Assembly (NCBI GenBank): GCA_913060865.1
Contig: CAJXTU010000001.1
Span: 186,001 to 250,000 of the forward strand
Direction of reading: 5' to 3'
Origin: an uncultured Cycloclasticus sp.
Lineage (GTDB): Bacteria > Pseudomonadota > Gammaproteobacteria > Methylococcales > Cycloclasticaceae
Length of the DNA stretch: 64,000 nucleotides
A model generated the notes under the pieces. The model was not told the origin of the DNA. It did no database searches and worked only from the letters and a program-made list of their open reading frames with translations. Positions within the stretch are counted from its first letter, which is position 1, and the number at the start of each line of letters is the position of its first letter. Below are positions 42,278 through 52,802 of the stretch, one piece after another. Made by a program: the position numbers and the translations under genes.

Positions 42278-43453
42278 ATGACGATTACAAACATGCGAGA
42301 CATAAACTTATCTGGAAAGCGCGTGTTGATAAGGGAAGACTTGAATGTGCCTATTAAAGACGGGAAAGTCAGTAGTGATGCACGTATCCGTGCCAGTTTG
42401 CCGACCATTCAGCAAGCGCATGCCGAAGGCGCAATGGTGATGGTGATGTCGCATATTGGCCGGCCGACAGAAGGTGAATATGATCAAGCATTTAGTTTGC
42501 AACCCGTCGCCGAGCATCTATCTGAGCTATTGGGTAAACCAGTGCGATTAGAAAAAGATTGGATCGATGGAGTCAGTGGCGAAGCCGGTGACATCATTCT
42601 GTGTGAAAACGTGCGTTTCAATGTGGGTGAGAAAGCGGATGATGAAGGCCTATCAAAAAAAATGGCTGCATTATGTGATGTGTTTGTGATGGATGCATTT
42701 GGTACAGCTCATCGCGCACAAGCATCAACACACGGCGTAGCCAAGTTTGCGCCAGAGGTGTGTGCGGGTCCTTTATTAGCAGCAGAACTGGATGCTTTAG
42801 CTAAAGCCTTGTTTGAGCCGGCTAAACCGATGTTGGCGATAGTTGGTGGGGCAAAAGTATCGACAAAACTCACTGTGCTGGACTCAATGTTAGATAAAGT
42901 TGATCAATTGATTGTTGGCGGTGGTATTGCTAATACATTTATTGCGGCACAAGGTTATTCAGTGGGTAAATCATTGTATGAAGCAGATCTAATAGACGAA
43001 GCGAAGGCGCTACTGGAAAAAGCTGAAAAGAACGGTGCGAGTATTCCTGTGCCTATTGATGTGGTTTGCGCTAAAGCATTTTCAGAAACAGCAGAAGCGA
43101 CCATCAAGCGAGTGCAAGATGTGGATGACGATGATTTAATTTTAGATGTTGGGCCACAAACAGCTAAGCAGTATGCTGATATTGTGAAGGAGGCGGGTAC
43201 GATTGTTTGGAATGGCCCATTAGGCGTGTTTGAATTTGACCAATTTGCCAGTGGCACTAAAACGCTTTCGCAGGCGATTGCTGACAGTGATGGTTTTTCG
43301 ATTGCTGGCGGTGGAGACACTTTGGCCGCAGTCGATAAATATAGCATCACCGATAAGGTGTCCTATATATCTACAGGTGGTGGTGCATTCTTAGAGTTTT
43401 TGGAAGGTAAGGCCTTACCTGCAGTGACTGTCCTAGAAAAACGTAATAGCTAG
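42278..43453 (+). CDS. pgk: Phosphoglycerate kinase
   Basis: [44 protein letters not shown]. Confidence 0.98.
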   Translation: MTITNMRDINLSGKRVLIREDLNVPIKDGKVSSDARIRASLPTIQQAHAEGAMVMVMSHIGRPTEGEYDQAFSLQPVAEHLSELLGKPVRLEKDWIDGVSGEAGDIILCENVRFNVGEKADDEGLSKKMAALCDVFVMDAFGTAHRAQASTHGVAKFAPEVCAGPLLAAELDALAKALFEPAKPMLAIVGGAKVSTKLTVLDSMLDKVDQLIVGGGIANTFIAAQGYSVGKSLYEADLIDEAKALLEKAEKNGASIPVPIDVVCAKAFSETAEATIKRVQDVDDDDLILDVGPQTAKQYADIVKEAGTIVWNGPLGVFEFDQFASGTKTLSQAIADSDGFSIAGGGDTLAAVDKYSITDKVSYISTGGGAFLEFLEGKALPAVTVLEKRNS

Positions 43454-43467
43454 ACATTACGTTTTTT
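43438..43467 (+). terminator. Intrinsic terminator overlapping the pgk stop codon
   Basis: aaaacgtaat agctagac attacgtttttt stem-loop with T tract; pgk TAG lies in the loop. Confidence 0.7.
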
Positions 43468-43644
43468 GATGCAGCCCTTGTTCTAATGGCTGTGCACCTT
43501 TCTTTATATTTGGTTGTTGTTTGAGTTTATCAAGTTAGCTTGCTAAGTTCAGCGTGTGCTTTTATGTTTAAGTTATATCTAACTTAGCCGATACAAGGGT
43601 TACCTACACTATCAACACCCCAAGTGCTTGAAACAGCACTCAAC

Positions 43645-45216
43645 ATGCCAATGAAAAATAATAAGCACTTTTTCCTAACCTGTTTTTTGCTCTTTGCGCT
43701 CACTGCCTCTTACGCTCACGCGGCTGTTTTTAATAAAAATAAAGCCTTGGAGGTTAGGGTGTTGGTTGATGTGTCAGAGCGGATGAAAATTAGCGACCCA
43801 GATGACCGTAGAGTTGCTGCGCTTAAGCTGTTTATTCAACTTTTACCAAATAACGCAAACGTTGGGATTTGGATGTTCGACGGGATGACGACTGAGATTA
43901 TGAAGACGGGAAAGTCGGGCATTTCCTGGAAAACGCAAGCGATGAAAAATGTAGATAAGGTACATTCCTCGGGTAAAGCAGCAGATATTGAAAGAGCGTT
44001 AGCGGTTGCATCTTTAGACTGGGTGGAAGAAAGCGAGCGCGCGAACCGACATATTGTGCTTTTAACGGATGGCAAGATAACGTCTGGAAAAACTAAAAAG
44101 GAGAATGTGGCCTCAAGAGAGCGGGTATTGAATTATCAAGTAACGCGCTTAAAGGATGCTGGTGTGAGTATTCATACGGTTGGGTTTTCAGGTGATGCAG
44201 ATGTTGATTTTTTGGAGTCTATCGCCAACGAGACGCTGGGTTGGTTTGATCTTGCAAAAACACCTGAACAATTAGAGCGGGCTTTGTTGCGTGTGAGTAA
44301 GCGACTGGTTGAAAAAAATAGTATTCCATTAGTGGCCAATAAGTTCACTGTAGATGAGACGGTTCGGCAATTTACAGCCGTTGTTTTTAGAAAAAAAGGT
44401 TTTGGTTCAACTCAGCTTGATGACCCAGAAGGGATGGATTTTGGGCGGAGCAGTGATAGGGCGGGTGTGACTTGGCATCGTGAAAAGAAATATGACATTG
44501 TGACAGTCACTAAACCGATGGAAGGTGAATGGCGATTAATTGCCGCGAAGGACCCTGATAATGAAATTTTCATTACAACCAATTTACAAATGGCCGTTGA
44601 AAATATGCCAAAGGAAATTATTGCTGAAACTGATACACGAATAAGAATGTTGATGACCGATAACGGGAAGTTGTTAAAAAACAGTAATTTTCTGAGTGCG
44701 ATAACAGCAACGGTTGAAATAACGAATAAACGCGGTGACAAAGATACTCTGCCGATGGAGCTGGATATGATTACAGGCGGTTATTTCTTTGTTGATATTG
44801 GGCGTGAATTAAAAATAGGGCCATATGAGTTAGTGGTGAAGGCGGTAGGTAATACCTTCGAGCGAACAGAGACGTTGTCGTTTTATGTGAAGCCTAAACC
44901 TAAAGTTGATTACGTGGAAATTAACCCCGCGTTTGATAAGGTTTTAGCAGCAGCGGGTATTGAGTTGCCTGAGAAAGGGGTGACAAAAGAAAACATTCTT
45001 CAATGTCCAGACTTGTCGAAAATTATAGTGGGTGGGGATGGTTTGCCGCCACCAGAGGTGGTTGAAGAAGAGAGCGAGTCGAGCTGGGTATTGACTAGCG
45101 GTATCGTATTGATTTTGAATTTATTATTGGCCGCTGCCGGGTTCTTAGGTCTTAAATTTTATAAAAACAAGATGACTGAAAAAGATAACGAGTTGGCTAA
45201 AAAGTTATCAACTTGA
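43645..45216 (+). CDS. Exported VWA-domain protein with C-terminal TM helix (possibly TIGR03503-like)
   Basis: Signal peptide; VRVLVDVSERMKISDPDDRR, HIVLLTDGKI, TVGFSGDADVDFLESIA; C-terminal TM helix. MPMKNN start preferred. Confidence 0.8.
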   Translation: MPMKNNKHFFLTCFLLFALTASYAHAAVFNKNKALEVRVLVDVSERMKISDPDDRRVAALKLFIQLLPNNANVGIWMFDGMTTEIMKTGKSGISWKTQAMKNVDKVHSSGKAADIERALAVASLDWVEESERANRHIVLLTDGKITSGKTKKENVASRERVLNYQVTRLKDAGVSIHTVGFSGDADVDFLESIANETLGWFDLAKTPEQLERALLRVSKRLVEKNSIPLVANKFTVDETVRQFTAVVFRKKGFGSTQLDDPEGMDFGRSSDRAGVTWHREKKYDIVTVTKPMEGEWRLIAAKDPDNEIFITTNLQMAVENMPKEIIAETDTRIRMLMTDNGKLLKNSNFLSAITATVEITNKRGDKDTLPMELDMITGGYFFVDIGRELKIGPYELVVKAVGNTFERTETLSFYVKPKPKVDYVEINPAFDKVLAAAGIELPEKGVTKENILQCPDLSKIIVGGDGLPPPEVVEEESESSWVLTSGIVLILNLLLAAAGFLGLKFYKNKMTEKDNELAKKLST

Positions 45217-45306
45217 TGGTTAAGTTGTGAATAGTAGTATGGCATGAGATGTCTTATTAGCTTTGATGGCCGTGACTGCCAAAAAGAATAAATGGAGAAA
45301 GTTTAG

Positions 45307-46002
45307 ATGAGTGAAGGTTTTCTTATAATATTGGTTGAGCTCGTTCTTGTGCTGTTAATTGGCGGTGGTTTTTTGCTTTTTAAAGCGCATAAAAAGAGAG
45401 AGGGCACGAGAAACCAAGTAGCAGGATTATTCAAGAAATTTGCTAATGAGGCTCCAAACAGAAAAGAAAAATTGTCCTTCATTTTGAAGGACTTCGGTTT
45501 TTCTGATGATCAAGTAGAAGAAGGGGTTAGTCGGTTAGTAGGGGCTGAAAAAAGCTGTATAACGGCATTTGCATCTGCGCAGTTAACTCAGGCTCAGGAT
45601 GATATTGCTTTCTTTTCTGATGTGGTGTACGACTTGTCGGCGGTACACATGGATATAATGAGTATGGTGAAAGAGAATGTAGCGGCAGTAGCTTCCGCTC
45701 CATTAGATTCGGTGGCATTACCTGAAGTGCCTCCTGCGTCAGGCCCAGCGGTGATACCTGAGCCAGAAGAAGATTACAAAGCAGAGGGTGGGTTGAGTTT
45801 GAGTCAAGACGATGATGATATTGAAGTATCGCTTGATTTAGATGACCTAGAGGAGCTAGATAAGCCGGAAGAGCTTGACGAGATAAGTGATTTGTCTTCA
45901 AGTGATGGTGAGGTCTTGCCAAAGGAAGATAGAGATAAGGATAAAGATATACCGACTGCTGATGTATTGGTGGACGATGAAGAGGGTAGTGCGTCCTCGT
46001 AA
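45307..46002 (+). CDS. Hypothetical membrane-anchored protein with acidic C-terminal tail
   Basis: N-terminal TM helix and Asp/Glu-rich low-complexity C-terminus; follows the VWA gene on the same strand. Confidence 0.65.
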   Translation: MSEGFLIILVELVLVLLIGGGFLLFKAHKKREGTRNQVAGLFKKFANEAPNRKEKLSFILKDFGFSDDQVEEGVSRLVGAEKSCITAFASAQLTQAQDDIAFFSDVVYDLSAVHMDIMSMVKENVAAVASAPLDSVALPEVPPASGPAVIPEPEEDYKAEGGLSLSQDDDDIEVSLDLDDLEELDKPEELDEISDLSSSDGEVLPKEDRDKDKDIPTADVLVDDEEGSASS

Positions 46003-46248
46003 TTCAGCAAAATGGGTAATACGCTGCAAGAGACGAGTTGATTTTAAGCGCAAAGCCTTTCCGTTATTTAGATTATCCCAATAGACCGATTAAGCTCTTT
46101 AAAAACGAACCTTTCTCACTCGGTCTGTGGCTATTCTTAGCTACCCGCGGACTTCATTGGTAAAAGAAATTAATGTTTAAACAAATATTAGAATAATATA
46201 ATATAGTCTGTTCTTCCCATAAAACAATAAATGACACGAGGCAGGATA

Positions 46249-47334
46249 ATGACAAATACAGATAAAAAAGCGGTGACTCTACGGTACCTTGCAGGGTCAT
46301 TGATGTTAATGCTGGGTGTGTTCGGTTTTTACTTGGGTGGCCTTTGGACTTGGCTCGGAACTGCTGCGTTTATTTTGTTAGTTATACTTGATGTTTATTT
46401 ACCTAGAGACGAAGAGTTACATCAGGTTAAATCTAGTGGCTTTCAACACGCGGTGCTTTATTTTCAGCTACCACTGATTGTTACCTTATGGTTGATGTTT
46501 GCTGACATGCTAAGCACGGGTAATGGCGGCCTGCTTGAATTAACGGGGGCTATCTTTTCGATCTCGTTTTTAAGTGCGTTAGGCGGCTTGCCTCCGTCAC
46601 ATGAATTAATGCATCGTTATGGCGGTTTTGACCGCTTTTACTGCTCGCTTTATCTCACTGTGTTTTTATTACCAATGAATGATTTAGGGCACGTGAAGGG
46701 GCATCACTTGAAGGTAGCGACATCTGAGGATAGTGATACGCCTCGTAGGGGTGAATGGGTGTACACGTTTGCTTTCAGGTCGATATGGGGGCAGTTAATT
46801 GAATCCATTGGTATTGAGAAAAGTCGCTTACAGAAAAATAAAAAGCCTTTATGGTCGTTCGGTAGCCGATTCTTGCAGTCGGCGATTTTAATCACTATTT
46901 GGTTATCTGTTTGGTTTTCAATCGCGGGGATTGAGGCGTTGCCGGTGTATGTTTTGACAATGGCTATTTTCTATTTAGTGCTAGGTGGTTTTAACTATAC
47001 TCAGCATTATGGATTGATTCGCTTGATTGGAGAGCCGATTGAAACGAGGCATTCTTGGAATCAATTAAAACCACTAAGTCGGGCGCTTTCATTTGAAATT
47101 TCAAATCACTCTGAACATCATTTGAAACCAACGCGTTTTTATACCGACCTAAATCCATACCCAGACGCGCCACAACTGCCGAGCATCGCTTTGTGTTTCG
47201 TTTGTGCCTTTATTCCTCCCATATGGGAAAGTAAAATTGTAAGGCCGCAATTGGCTATTTGGGATGAAACGATGGCCAGTGATGCAGAGCGAGAGTTAGC
47301 TCATGAAGCTAATATAAAAGCGGGTTGGGTTTAA
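46249..47334 (+). CDS. XylM/AlkB-like membrane-bound non-heme diiron monooxygenase
   Basis: His boxes HELMHR, HVKGHH, NYTQHYGLIR, NHSEHH; TM helices; DSDTPRRGE and C-terminal APQLPS...IPPIW...WDE...ERELAHEANIKAGW resemble XylM as remembered. Start MTNTDKK (46249) or upstream ATG 46231. Confidence 0.88.
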   Translation: MTNTDKKAVTLRYLAGSLMLMLGVFGFYLGGLWTWLGTAAFILLVILDVYLPRDEELHQVKSSGFQHAVLYFQLPLIVTLWLMFADMLSTGNGGLLELTGAIFSISFLSALGGLPPSHELMHRYGGFDRFYCSLYLTVFLLPMNDLGHVKGHHLKVATSEDSDTPRRGEWVYTFAFRSIWGQLIESIGIEKSRLQKNKKPLWSFGSRFLQSAILITIWLSVWFSIAGIEALPVYVLTMAIFYLVLGGFNYTQHYGLIRLIGEPIETRHSWNQLKPLSRALSFEISNHSEHHLKPTRFYTDLNPYPDAPQLPSIALCFVCAFIPPIWESKIVRPQLAIWDETMASDAERELAHEANIKAGWV

Positions 47335-47483
47335 ATTTGGGGATATGTAGGTTTGTGTAAATATCGGTCGCTAGGTTGTTTATTTCTTCGTCTTATTTAT
47401 ATCTTGGTCGCATTGTATCTATAGCTATATTATCGAATTGGAGGCTTATTAAGCGCCCGTATTCTTTATTTAAACAAGATGTG

Positions 47484-47525
47484 AAATAAACTATGAATAT
47501 TATGTTAAATATTCATAGTTTATTT
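47484..47525. promoter_or_regulatory. 18-bp perfect inverted repeat, candidate TetR operator
   Basis: aaataaactatgaatatt atgtta aatattcatagtttattt, ending 14 nt before the TetR start codon. Confidence 0.65.
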
Positions 47526-47539
47526 GTTATAGTGCGCGG

Positions 47540-48148
47540 ATGAAGCGATTTGATACAAATCTATCTGAAAAGCAGATAAAAAAGGACATTCTCAGTGCGG
47601 CTGATAAGCGTTTCCGGACGTTTGGATTTAAAAAAACAACCATGGCAGAAATTGCGCAAGACTTGGGCATGTCGACGTCAAACTTGTATCGTTATTTCCC
47701 CAGTAAGGTAAGTATTGCTGAAGCGTTTGCCCTGCATTGTTTTGAAGAAAAAGAAGCTGGCCTTCAGTTGTTACTTGAACAACCACTGGTTAGCGCAGTT
47801 GATAGCTTGTTTGTTTATGCAAAGGGGCTTTTACATTATAACTTTGACCAGCTAAACACCTACCCCGCTATCAATGACATGATCATGGCCTTATGTGAGA
47901 CCAGTTCAGAGATCGTTGATAAAAAAAGAGAAGGGGAGCTGTCTATTCTTAAGGTTATCTTAGAGAAGGGGCAAGAGGAAAAGTGTTGGGTTATAGAGGA
48001 CTTAGATGAAACGGGTTTGGCGATCATGGCTTCTTGGGTGATGTTTAGTACGCCAACATTTATGCGTCATCAAACATTAGAGCAATTAGAAAAGCGTCTG
48101 GGCAATTTGCTCAATTTAATTATCACAGGTTTGAGAGTTAGGGATTAA
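47540..48148 (+). CDS. TetR/AcrR-family transcriptional regulator
   Basis: ILSAADKRFRTFGFKKTTMAEIAQDLGMSTSNLYRYFPSKVSIAEAF HTH. Confidence 0.95.
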   Translation: MKRFDTNLSEKQIKKDILSAADKRFRTFGFKKTTMAEIAQDLGMSTSNLYRYFPSKVSIAEAFALHCFEEKEAGLQLLLEQPLVSAVDSLFVYAKGLLHYNFDQLNTYPAINDMIMALCETSSEIVDKKREGELSILKVILEKGQEEKCWVIEDLDETGLAIMASWVMFSTPTFMRHQTLEQLEKRLGNLLNLIITGLRVRD

Positions 48149-48150
48149 CT

Positions 48151-50469
48151 ATGCATCGTTTAGAAACAAATTTTAGTGAATGGGTTATACGCTACCGTGT
48201 GGCAATTATTGTATTGAGTGTGTTGGCCGTTGCTGCGTCAGGATTTGGGGTTAAATACCTTGGTTTTACACCGGATTATAGGGTTTATTTCAGAGCTGAT
48301 AGTCCGCATTTAATGGCATTTAATCAGAATGAGTCAACTTATGCTAAGTCAGATAATGTCTTTATTCTTATCGCGCCTGAAACAGGTGATGCTTTCCAGA
48401 AGGATATTTTGACGCTGGTTGAAGATATGACGGAGGAGGCTTGGCAAATCCCTTATTCACTTAGGGTGGACTCAATTCAGAATTTTCAGAATACCTATGC
48501 AGAAGAGGATGATCTGGTTGTTGAGGACTTGTATGCAGATGCCAGCTCTTTAGAAGAGGAAGATATTCAGCGGGTTAAATCTGTGGCGCTCAGCGACCCT
48601 CTTCTCTATAAGCGAATTGTTTCAAAAGATGGGAGGGCAACGGCTGTTAATGTCACGATTGAATTTCCTGAAATTGAGCCTGAAGATGAGCTGCGCGAAG
48701 TCGTGGCTTATTCCCGTGAACTGGTGAAAAAATACCAAGAAAAATACCCGACCGTTAAGTTTTATGTGACCGGTATGGCGTTTATGAACAATGCCTTTGT
48801 AGAGTCAGGTCAAGGGGATGGGGAAACACTTTTTCCGATTAGCTTTGTGGTCATGGTTTTATTCCTCACGATCTTATTACGCAGTGTGAGCGCAGTATTT
48901 GGTGTGACCTTAGTTATTTTTATGTCAACACTAGTGGCGTTTGGCTTGGGTGGCTTTGCCGGGGTTTTATTGGCACCAGCATCGGTCGCATCTGGGCAAA
49001 TGATTATGGTGTTGGCAGTGGCCAATAGTGTGCATATGCTGGTCACGTTTATTTTTGATTTGCAACACAATGTAGCGAAAACAGAGGCATTAAAAGAAAG
49101 TTTGCGTATTAATTTAGTCCCTATTTTCTTAACCAGTGTGACCACAATGATTGGCTTTTTAGGCATGAACTTCAATGAGTCAGCGCCCTATCGAGATTTG
49201 GGTAATTTGGTAGCGGTCGGTGTCTTTGCATCCATGGTTTTTTCATTGACATTTTTGCCTGCAATAATGAGCTTCTTACCGGTTCGAGTTAAGCAAGGAG
49301 AGGATGCAGCCGTCCCATACTTGGAAAAATTCTCGAGATTTTCCATTAAATTCCATCGGCCGCTTTTATTGTTGATGTGTGTTGTGGCGATCTTGTCAGC
49401 AGCGGCCATACCGTTAAATACATCGGAAGAGCATTTCACCACGTATTTCGATCATACAGTACAGTTTCGCGTTGACTCGGATGCGACTCTAGACATTATG
49501 GGTGGTACTTTCCAACTAACGTACTCAATGCCTGCCAAAGCGAAAGGCGGGATAAGTGAACCAGCGTATCTTAATAACTTAAAAGACTTTGCAGACTGGT
49601 ACCGAGAGCAGCCAGAGACAATCAATGTGTTTGTCTTTACCGATACCATGTTGCGACTCAATAAAAATATGCATGGGGATGATCCTGCCTGGCGAAAATT
49701 GCCAGAAAGCCGTGATTTGGCCGCGCAGTATACGTTGCTGTATGAAATGTCGCTGCCCTATGGTTTAGATCTGAATAATCAGGTGAATGTGGATAAGTCG
49801 GCAACACGCATGGTGGCCACTGTAAGGGATATGACCAATAATGAGCTGATGGCTCTTGAGGACAGAGCTCAAGCATGGTTAAAAGCGAACGTTCCAAGCA
49901 CAATGACGACGATTGGTACGGGTACATTAATGATGTTTTCACACTTGGCTGATACCAATACAACCAGCATGATCGTCGGCTCTGTACTGGCGCTGATTCT
50001 GATCTCAGGCATTCTTATGGTGGCGCTTCGATCCTTTAAAATGGGTCTCTTAAGCTTGGTAACGAATATATTACCAGCGGGTATTGGTTTTGGGCTTTGG
50101 GGTGTGCTCAGCGGTGAAGTTCATATGGGCTTATCCGTTGTTGTGAGTATGACACTGGGTATTGTGGTGGATGACTCGGTGCATTTCTTAAGTAAGTATT
50201 TACGTGCAAAGCGTGAAAAAGGCTATACGACAGAAGAATCAATTACTTACGCCTTTACTCATGTAGGTAAAGCGCTTGGCATTAGTACGCTCGTCTTAAT
50301 AGGTGGTTTTGGTGTGCTAATGGCGTCACACTTCGCGATGACAACAGATATGGCGCTGTTAACGGTATGGATTATTTTGGCTGCCTTAGCCGCTAACTTT
50401 TTATTCTTACCTGGTCTATTACTGGTTTTTGATAAAAACAAAGCTAAAGTATTGGAGAAAGATGCTTAA
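48151..50469 (+). CDS. MMPL/RND-superfamily transporter (copy 1)
   Basis: 772 aa, about 12 TM topology, repeated MMPL segments (LAVANSVHMLVTFIFDLQHN; GIVVDDSVHFLSKYLRAKREKG). Confidence 0.92.
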   Translation: MHRLETNFSEWVIRYRVAIIVLSVLAVAASGFGVKYLGFTPDYRVYFRADSPHLMAFNQNESTYAKSDNVFILIAPETGDAFQKDILTLVEDMTEEAWQIPYSLRVDSIQNFQNTYAEEDDLVVEDLYADASSLEEEDIQRVKSVALSDPLLYKRIVSKDGRATAVNVTIEFPEIEPEDELREVVAYSRELVKKYQEKYPTVKFYVTGMAFMNNAFVESGQGDGETLFPISFVVMVLFLTILLRSVSAVFGVTLVIFMSTLVAFGLGGFAGVLLAPASVASGQMIMVLAVANSVHMLVTFIFDLQHNVAKTEALKESLRINLVPIFLTSVTTMIGFLGMNFNESAPYRDLGNLVAVGVFASMVFSLTFLPAIMSFLPVRVKQGEDAAVPYLEKFSRFSIKFHRPLLLLMCVVAILSAAAIPLNTSEEHFTTYFDHTVQFRVDSDATLDIMGGTFQLTYSMPAKAKGGISEPAYLNNLKDFADWYREQPETINVFVFTDTMLRLNKNMHGDDPAWRKLPESRDLAAQYTLLYEMSLPYGLDLNNQVNVDKSATRMVATVRDMTNNELMALEDRAQAWLKANVPSTMTTIGTGTLMMFSHLADTNTTSMIVGSVLALILISGILMVALRSFKMGLLSLVTNILPAGIGFGLWGVLSGEVHMGLSVVVSMTLGIVVDDSVHFLSKYLRAKREKGYTTEESITYAFTHVGKALGISTLVLIGGFGVLMASHFAMTTDMALLTVWIILAALAANFLFLPGLLLVFDKNKAKVLEKDA

Positions 50470-50504
50470 TGAAAGCGTTTGAGTTGCTAGAGAGAACTAG
50501 ATAG

Positions 50505-52802
50505 ATGGATCGTTTGGAAAACTATTTTAGCGGATGGGTTATTAAGTACCGTGCATGGATAATTGCTGTCAGCCTGATGGTGCTGATAGCAGCTGGAAAT
50601 GGCTTGCAGTATCTTGGATTTGATAATGATTATCGTGCTTTTTTCACTGATGATAACCCTGAGTTATTGGCTTATGATGAGGTTGAAAATACGTATACAA
50701 AGTCAGATAACGTATTCATTCTGATAGAACCAAAAACGGGTGATGTTTTTCAGCCTGAAATACTCAAACTGATTGAGGAGCTAACAACATCGGCATGGCA
50801 AACGCCTTACTCTCGGCGTGTTGATTCGTTACAGAACTTCCAAAACACCTATGCAGAAGATGATGACCTAGTTGTTGAAAGTTTGTATGAAGACGCCACT
50901 AACTTGGTGGCCGTGGATATTGAAAACGTCAAGCAAGTAGGGCTATCCGACCCATTATTACTAAAAAGGTTAGTGTCTGCCGATGGGCGTGTTACCGCCT
51001 TGAATATTACCATTGAGTACCCAAAGGTTGACGCCGATAAAGAGTTAAAGGCGGTGGTGTCTAAAACACGCGACATGGTGTCTCATTACAAAAAGGCTTA
51101 CCCAAATGTTAACTTTTATATTACCGGAATAGCGTTTTTAAATAATGCATTTGTGGAAGCGGGGGAGAACGACCTGTCCTTGTTAGTGCCCGTTAGCTTG
51201 CTATTGATGCTTGTTATTATGTTTGTGCTATTGCGCAGTATCAGTGCAGTCATAGGCATCACGCTGATTATTATTTTTTCGGATGTTATTGCACTAGGTT
51301 TGGGTGGTTATGCTGGTGTGAAACTAACCCCTGCCTCCATTTCATCTGCGCAGATGATTATGGTGTTAGCGGTAGCGAATAGTGTTCACTTGTTGGTCAG
51401 CTTTATGTATGGCCTGCAACACAAGGTCGCAAAGCAAGAAGCTTTGAGAGAAAGTATTCGGATTAATTTACAGCCTATTTTTCTAACCAGTGCAACCACT
51501 ATGATAGGCTTTTTGTGCATGAATTTTAGTGAGTCACCGCCTTTTCATGATTTAGGTAACTTGGTGGCAGCAGGAGTATTTGTCTCTTTTTGTCTTTCAT
51601 TGACATTTTTGCCGGCGATCATGAGTTACCTGCCTGTTCGTGTAAAAGTGGGTGAGGATATTTCTGTTGAGCGCTTAGCTTTCTTTTCTACGTTTGTTAT
51701 TCGGCATAAAAACTTTATATTGTTCTCATCGCTGGTGATTATCTTAGCGTCTGCTTATGCGGCCACGCTAAACAAACCGGAAGAACAGTTCCTTAAGTAT
51801 TTTGATAAGTCAGTGGAGTTTAGAGTTGATTCTGATTTTGCCAATCAATCAGTCGGTGGTCTTTTTCAATTATCTTTTTCTTTGCCTGCTGAGGGTAAAG
51901 GTGGCATCAGTGATCCTGAGTACCTTGAGAGCTTAGATCGTTTTGCTCAGTGGCTTAAAGTACAGCCAGAAATAATTAATACGTATGTCTTAAGCGACAC
52001 TCTGCGACGGCTGAATAAAAATATGCATGGAGATGACCCCGCTTGGTATAAATTGCCAGAAAGCCGGGAGTTAGCCGCGCAGTATTTACTTTTGTATGAA
52101 ATGTCATTGCCGTACGGCTTGGATTTAAACAACCAAGTTAACATTGATAAATCAGCCACCCTATTGGTGGTGGGTGTTCAAGAAATGAGCAATGTAGAGT
52201 TACTTGACTTTGAACAGCGTGTGCAACAATGGATGCAAAGTAATTTGCCTGAGAGTATGCAAACAAATGGTTCGGGAGCTATGCTGATATTTGCTCACCT
52301 GACAGAAAAAAATATCAAAAGTATGTTAAGTGGCTCTGTATTGGCGTTAGTGCTCATTTCAATGATTCTTATTTTTGCACTTCGCTCAATCAAAATAGGT
52401 CTTTTAAGCCTTGTGCCCAACTTAGTGCCTGTGATTATTGGTTTTGGCCTCTGGGGTCTACTTTATGTTGAGGTTAATATGGCCCTAGCATCCGTCGTGA
52501 GCATGACGCTCGGTATTGTGGTGGATGATACCGTGCACTTTTTAAGTAAGTATTTACGTGCTAAACGTGAAAAAGGCTATAGCACAGAAGAATCTATTAC
52601 CTACGCCTTTACCCATGTTGGTAAAGCGTTAACTATTAGCACACTGATACTGAGTGCCGGTTTTGGTGTTTTAATGATGTCACCTTTTTCACTTAACTCA
52701 GATATGGCTACGCTAACAACCTGGATTATTATGATTGCGTTAGTGGTGGATTTGCTGCTATTACCCATTTTATTACTCAAACTAGATAAGGAAAAACAAT
52801 GA
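50505..52802 (+). CDS. MMPL/RND-superfamily transporter (copy 2)
   Basis: 765 aa, colinear paralogue of the preceding gene with long identical stretches. Confidence 0.92.
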   Translation: MDRLENYFSGWVIKYRAWIIAVSLMVLIAAGNGLQYLGFDNDYRAFFTDDNPELLAYDEVENTYTKSDNVFILIEPKTGDVFQPEILKLIEELTTSAWQTPYSRRVDSLQNFQNTYAEDDDLVVESLYEDATNLVAVDIENVKQVGLSDPLLLKRLVSADGRVTALNITIEYPKVDADKELKAVVSKTRDMVSHYKKAYPNVNFYITGIAFLNNAFVEAGENDLSLLVPVSLLLMLVIMFVLLRSISAVIGITLIIIFSDVIALGLGGYAGVKLTPASISSAQMIMVLAVANSVHLLVSFMYGLQHKVAKQEALRESIRINLQPIFLTSATTMIGFLCMNFSESPPFHDLGNLVAAGVFVSFCLSLTFLPAIMSYLPVRVKVGEDISVERLAFFSTFVIRHKNFILFSSLVIILASAYAATLNKPEEQFLKYFDKSVEFRVDSDFANQSVGGLFQLSFSLPAEGKGGISDPEYLESLDRFAQWLKVQPEIINTYVLSDTLRRLNKNMHGDDPAWYKLPESRELAAQYLLLYEMSLPYGLDLNNQVNIDKSATLLVVGVQEMSNVELLDFEQRVQQWMQSNLPESMQTNGSGAMLIFAHLTEKNIKSMLSGSVLALVLISMILIFALRSIKIGLLSLVPNLVPVIIGFGLWGLLYVEVNMALASVVSMTLGIVVDDTVHFLSKYLRAKREKGYSTEESITYAFTHVGKALTISTLILSAGFGVLMMSPFSLNSDMATLTTWIIMIALVVDLLLLPILLLKLDKEKQ

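Noticed and set aside
42955-43350. 131-aa minus ORF inside pgk
   Set aside because: Antisense shadow ORF of a well-conserved gene.
45527-45922. 131-aa minus ORF opposite the acidic-tail protein
   Set aside because: Shadow ORF; Pro/His/Leu-rich composition reflects reverse complement of acidic codons.
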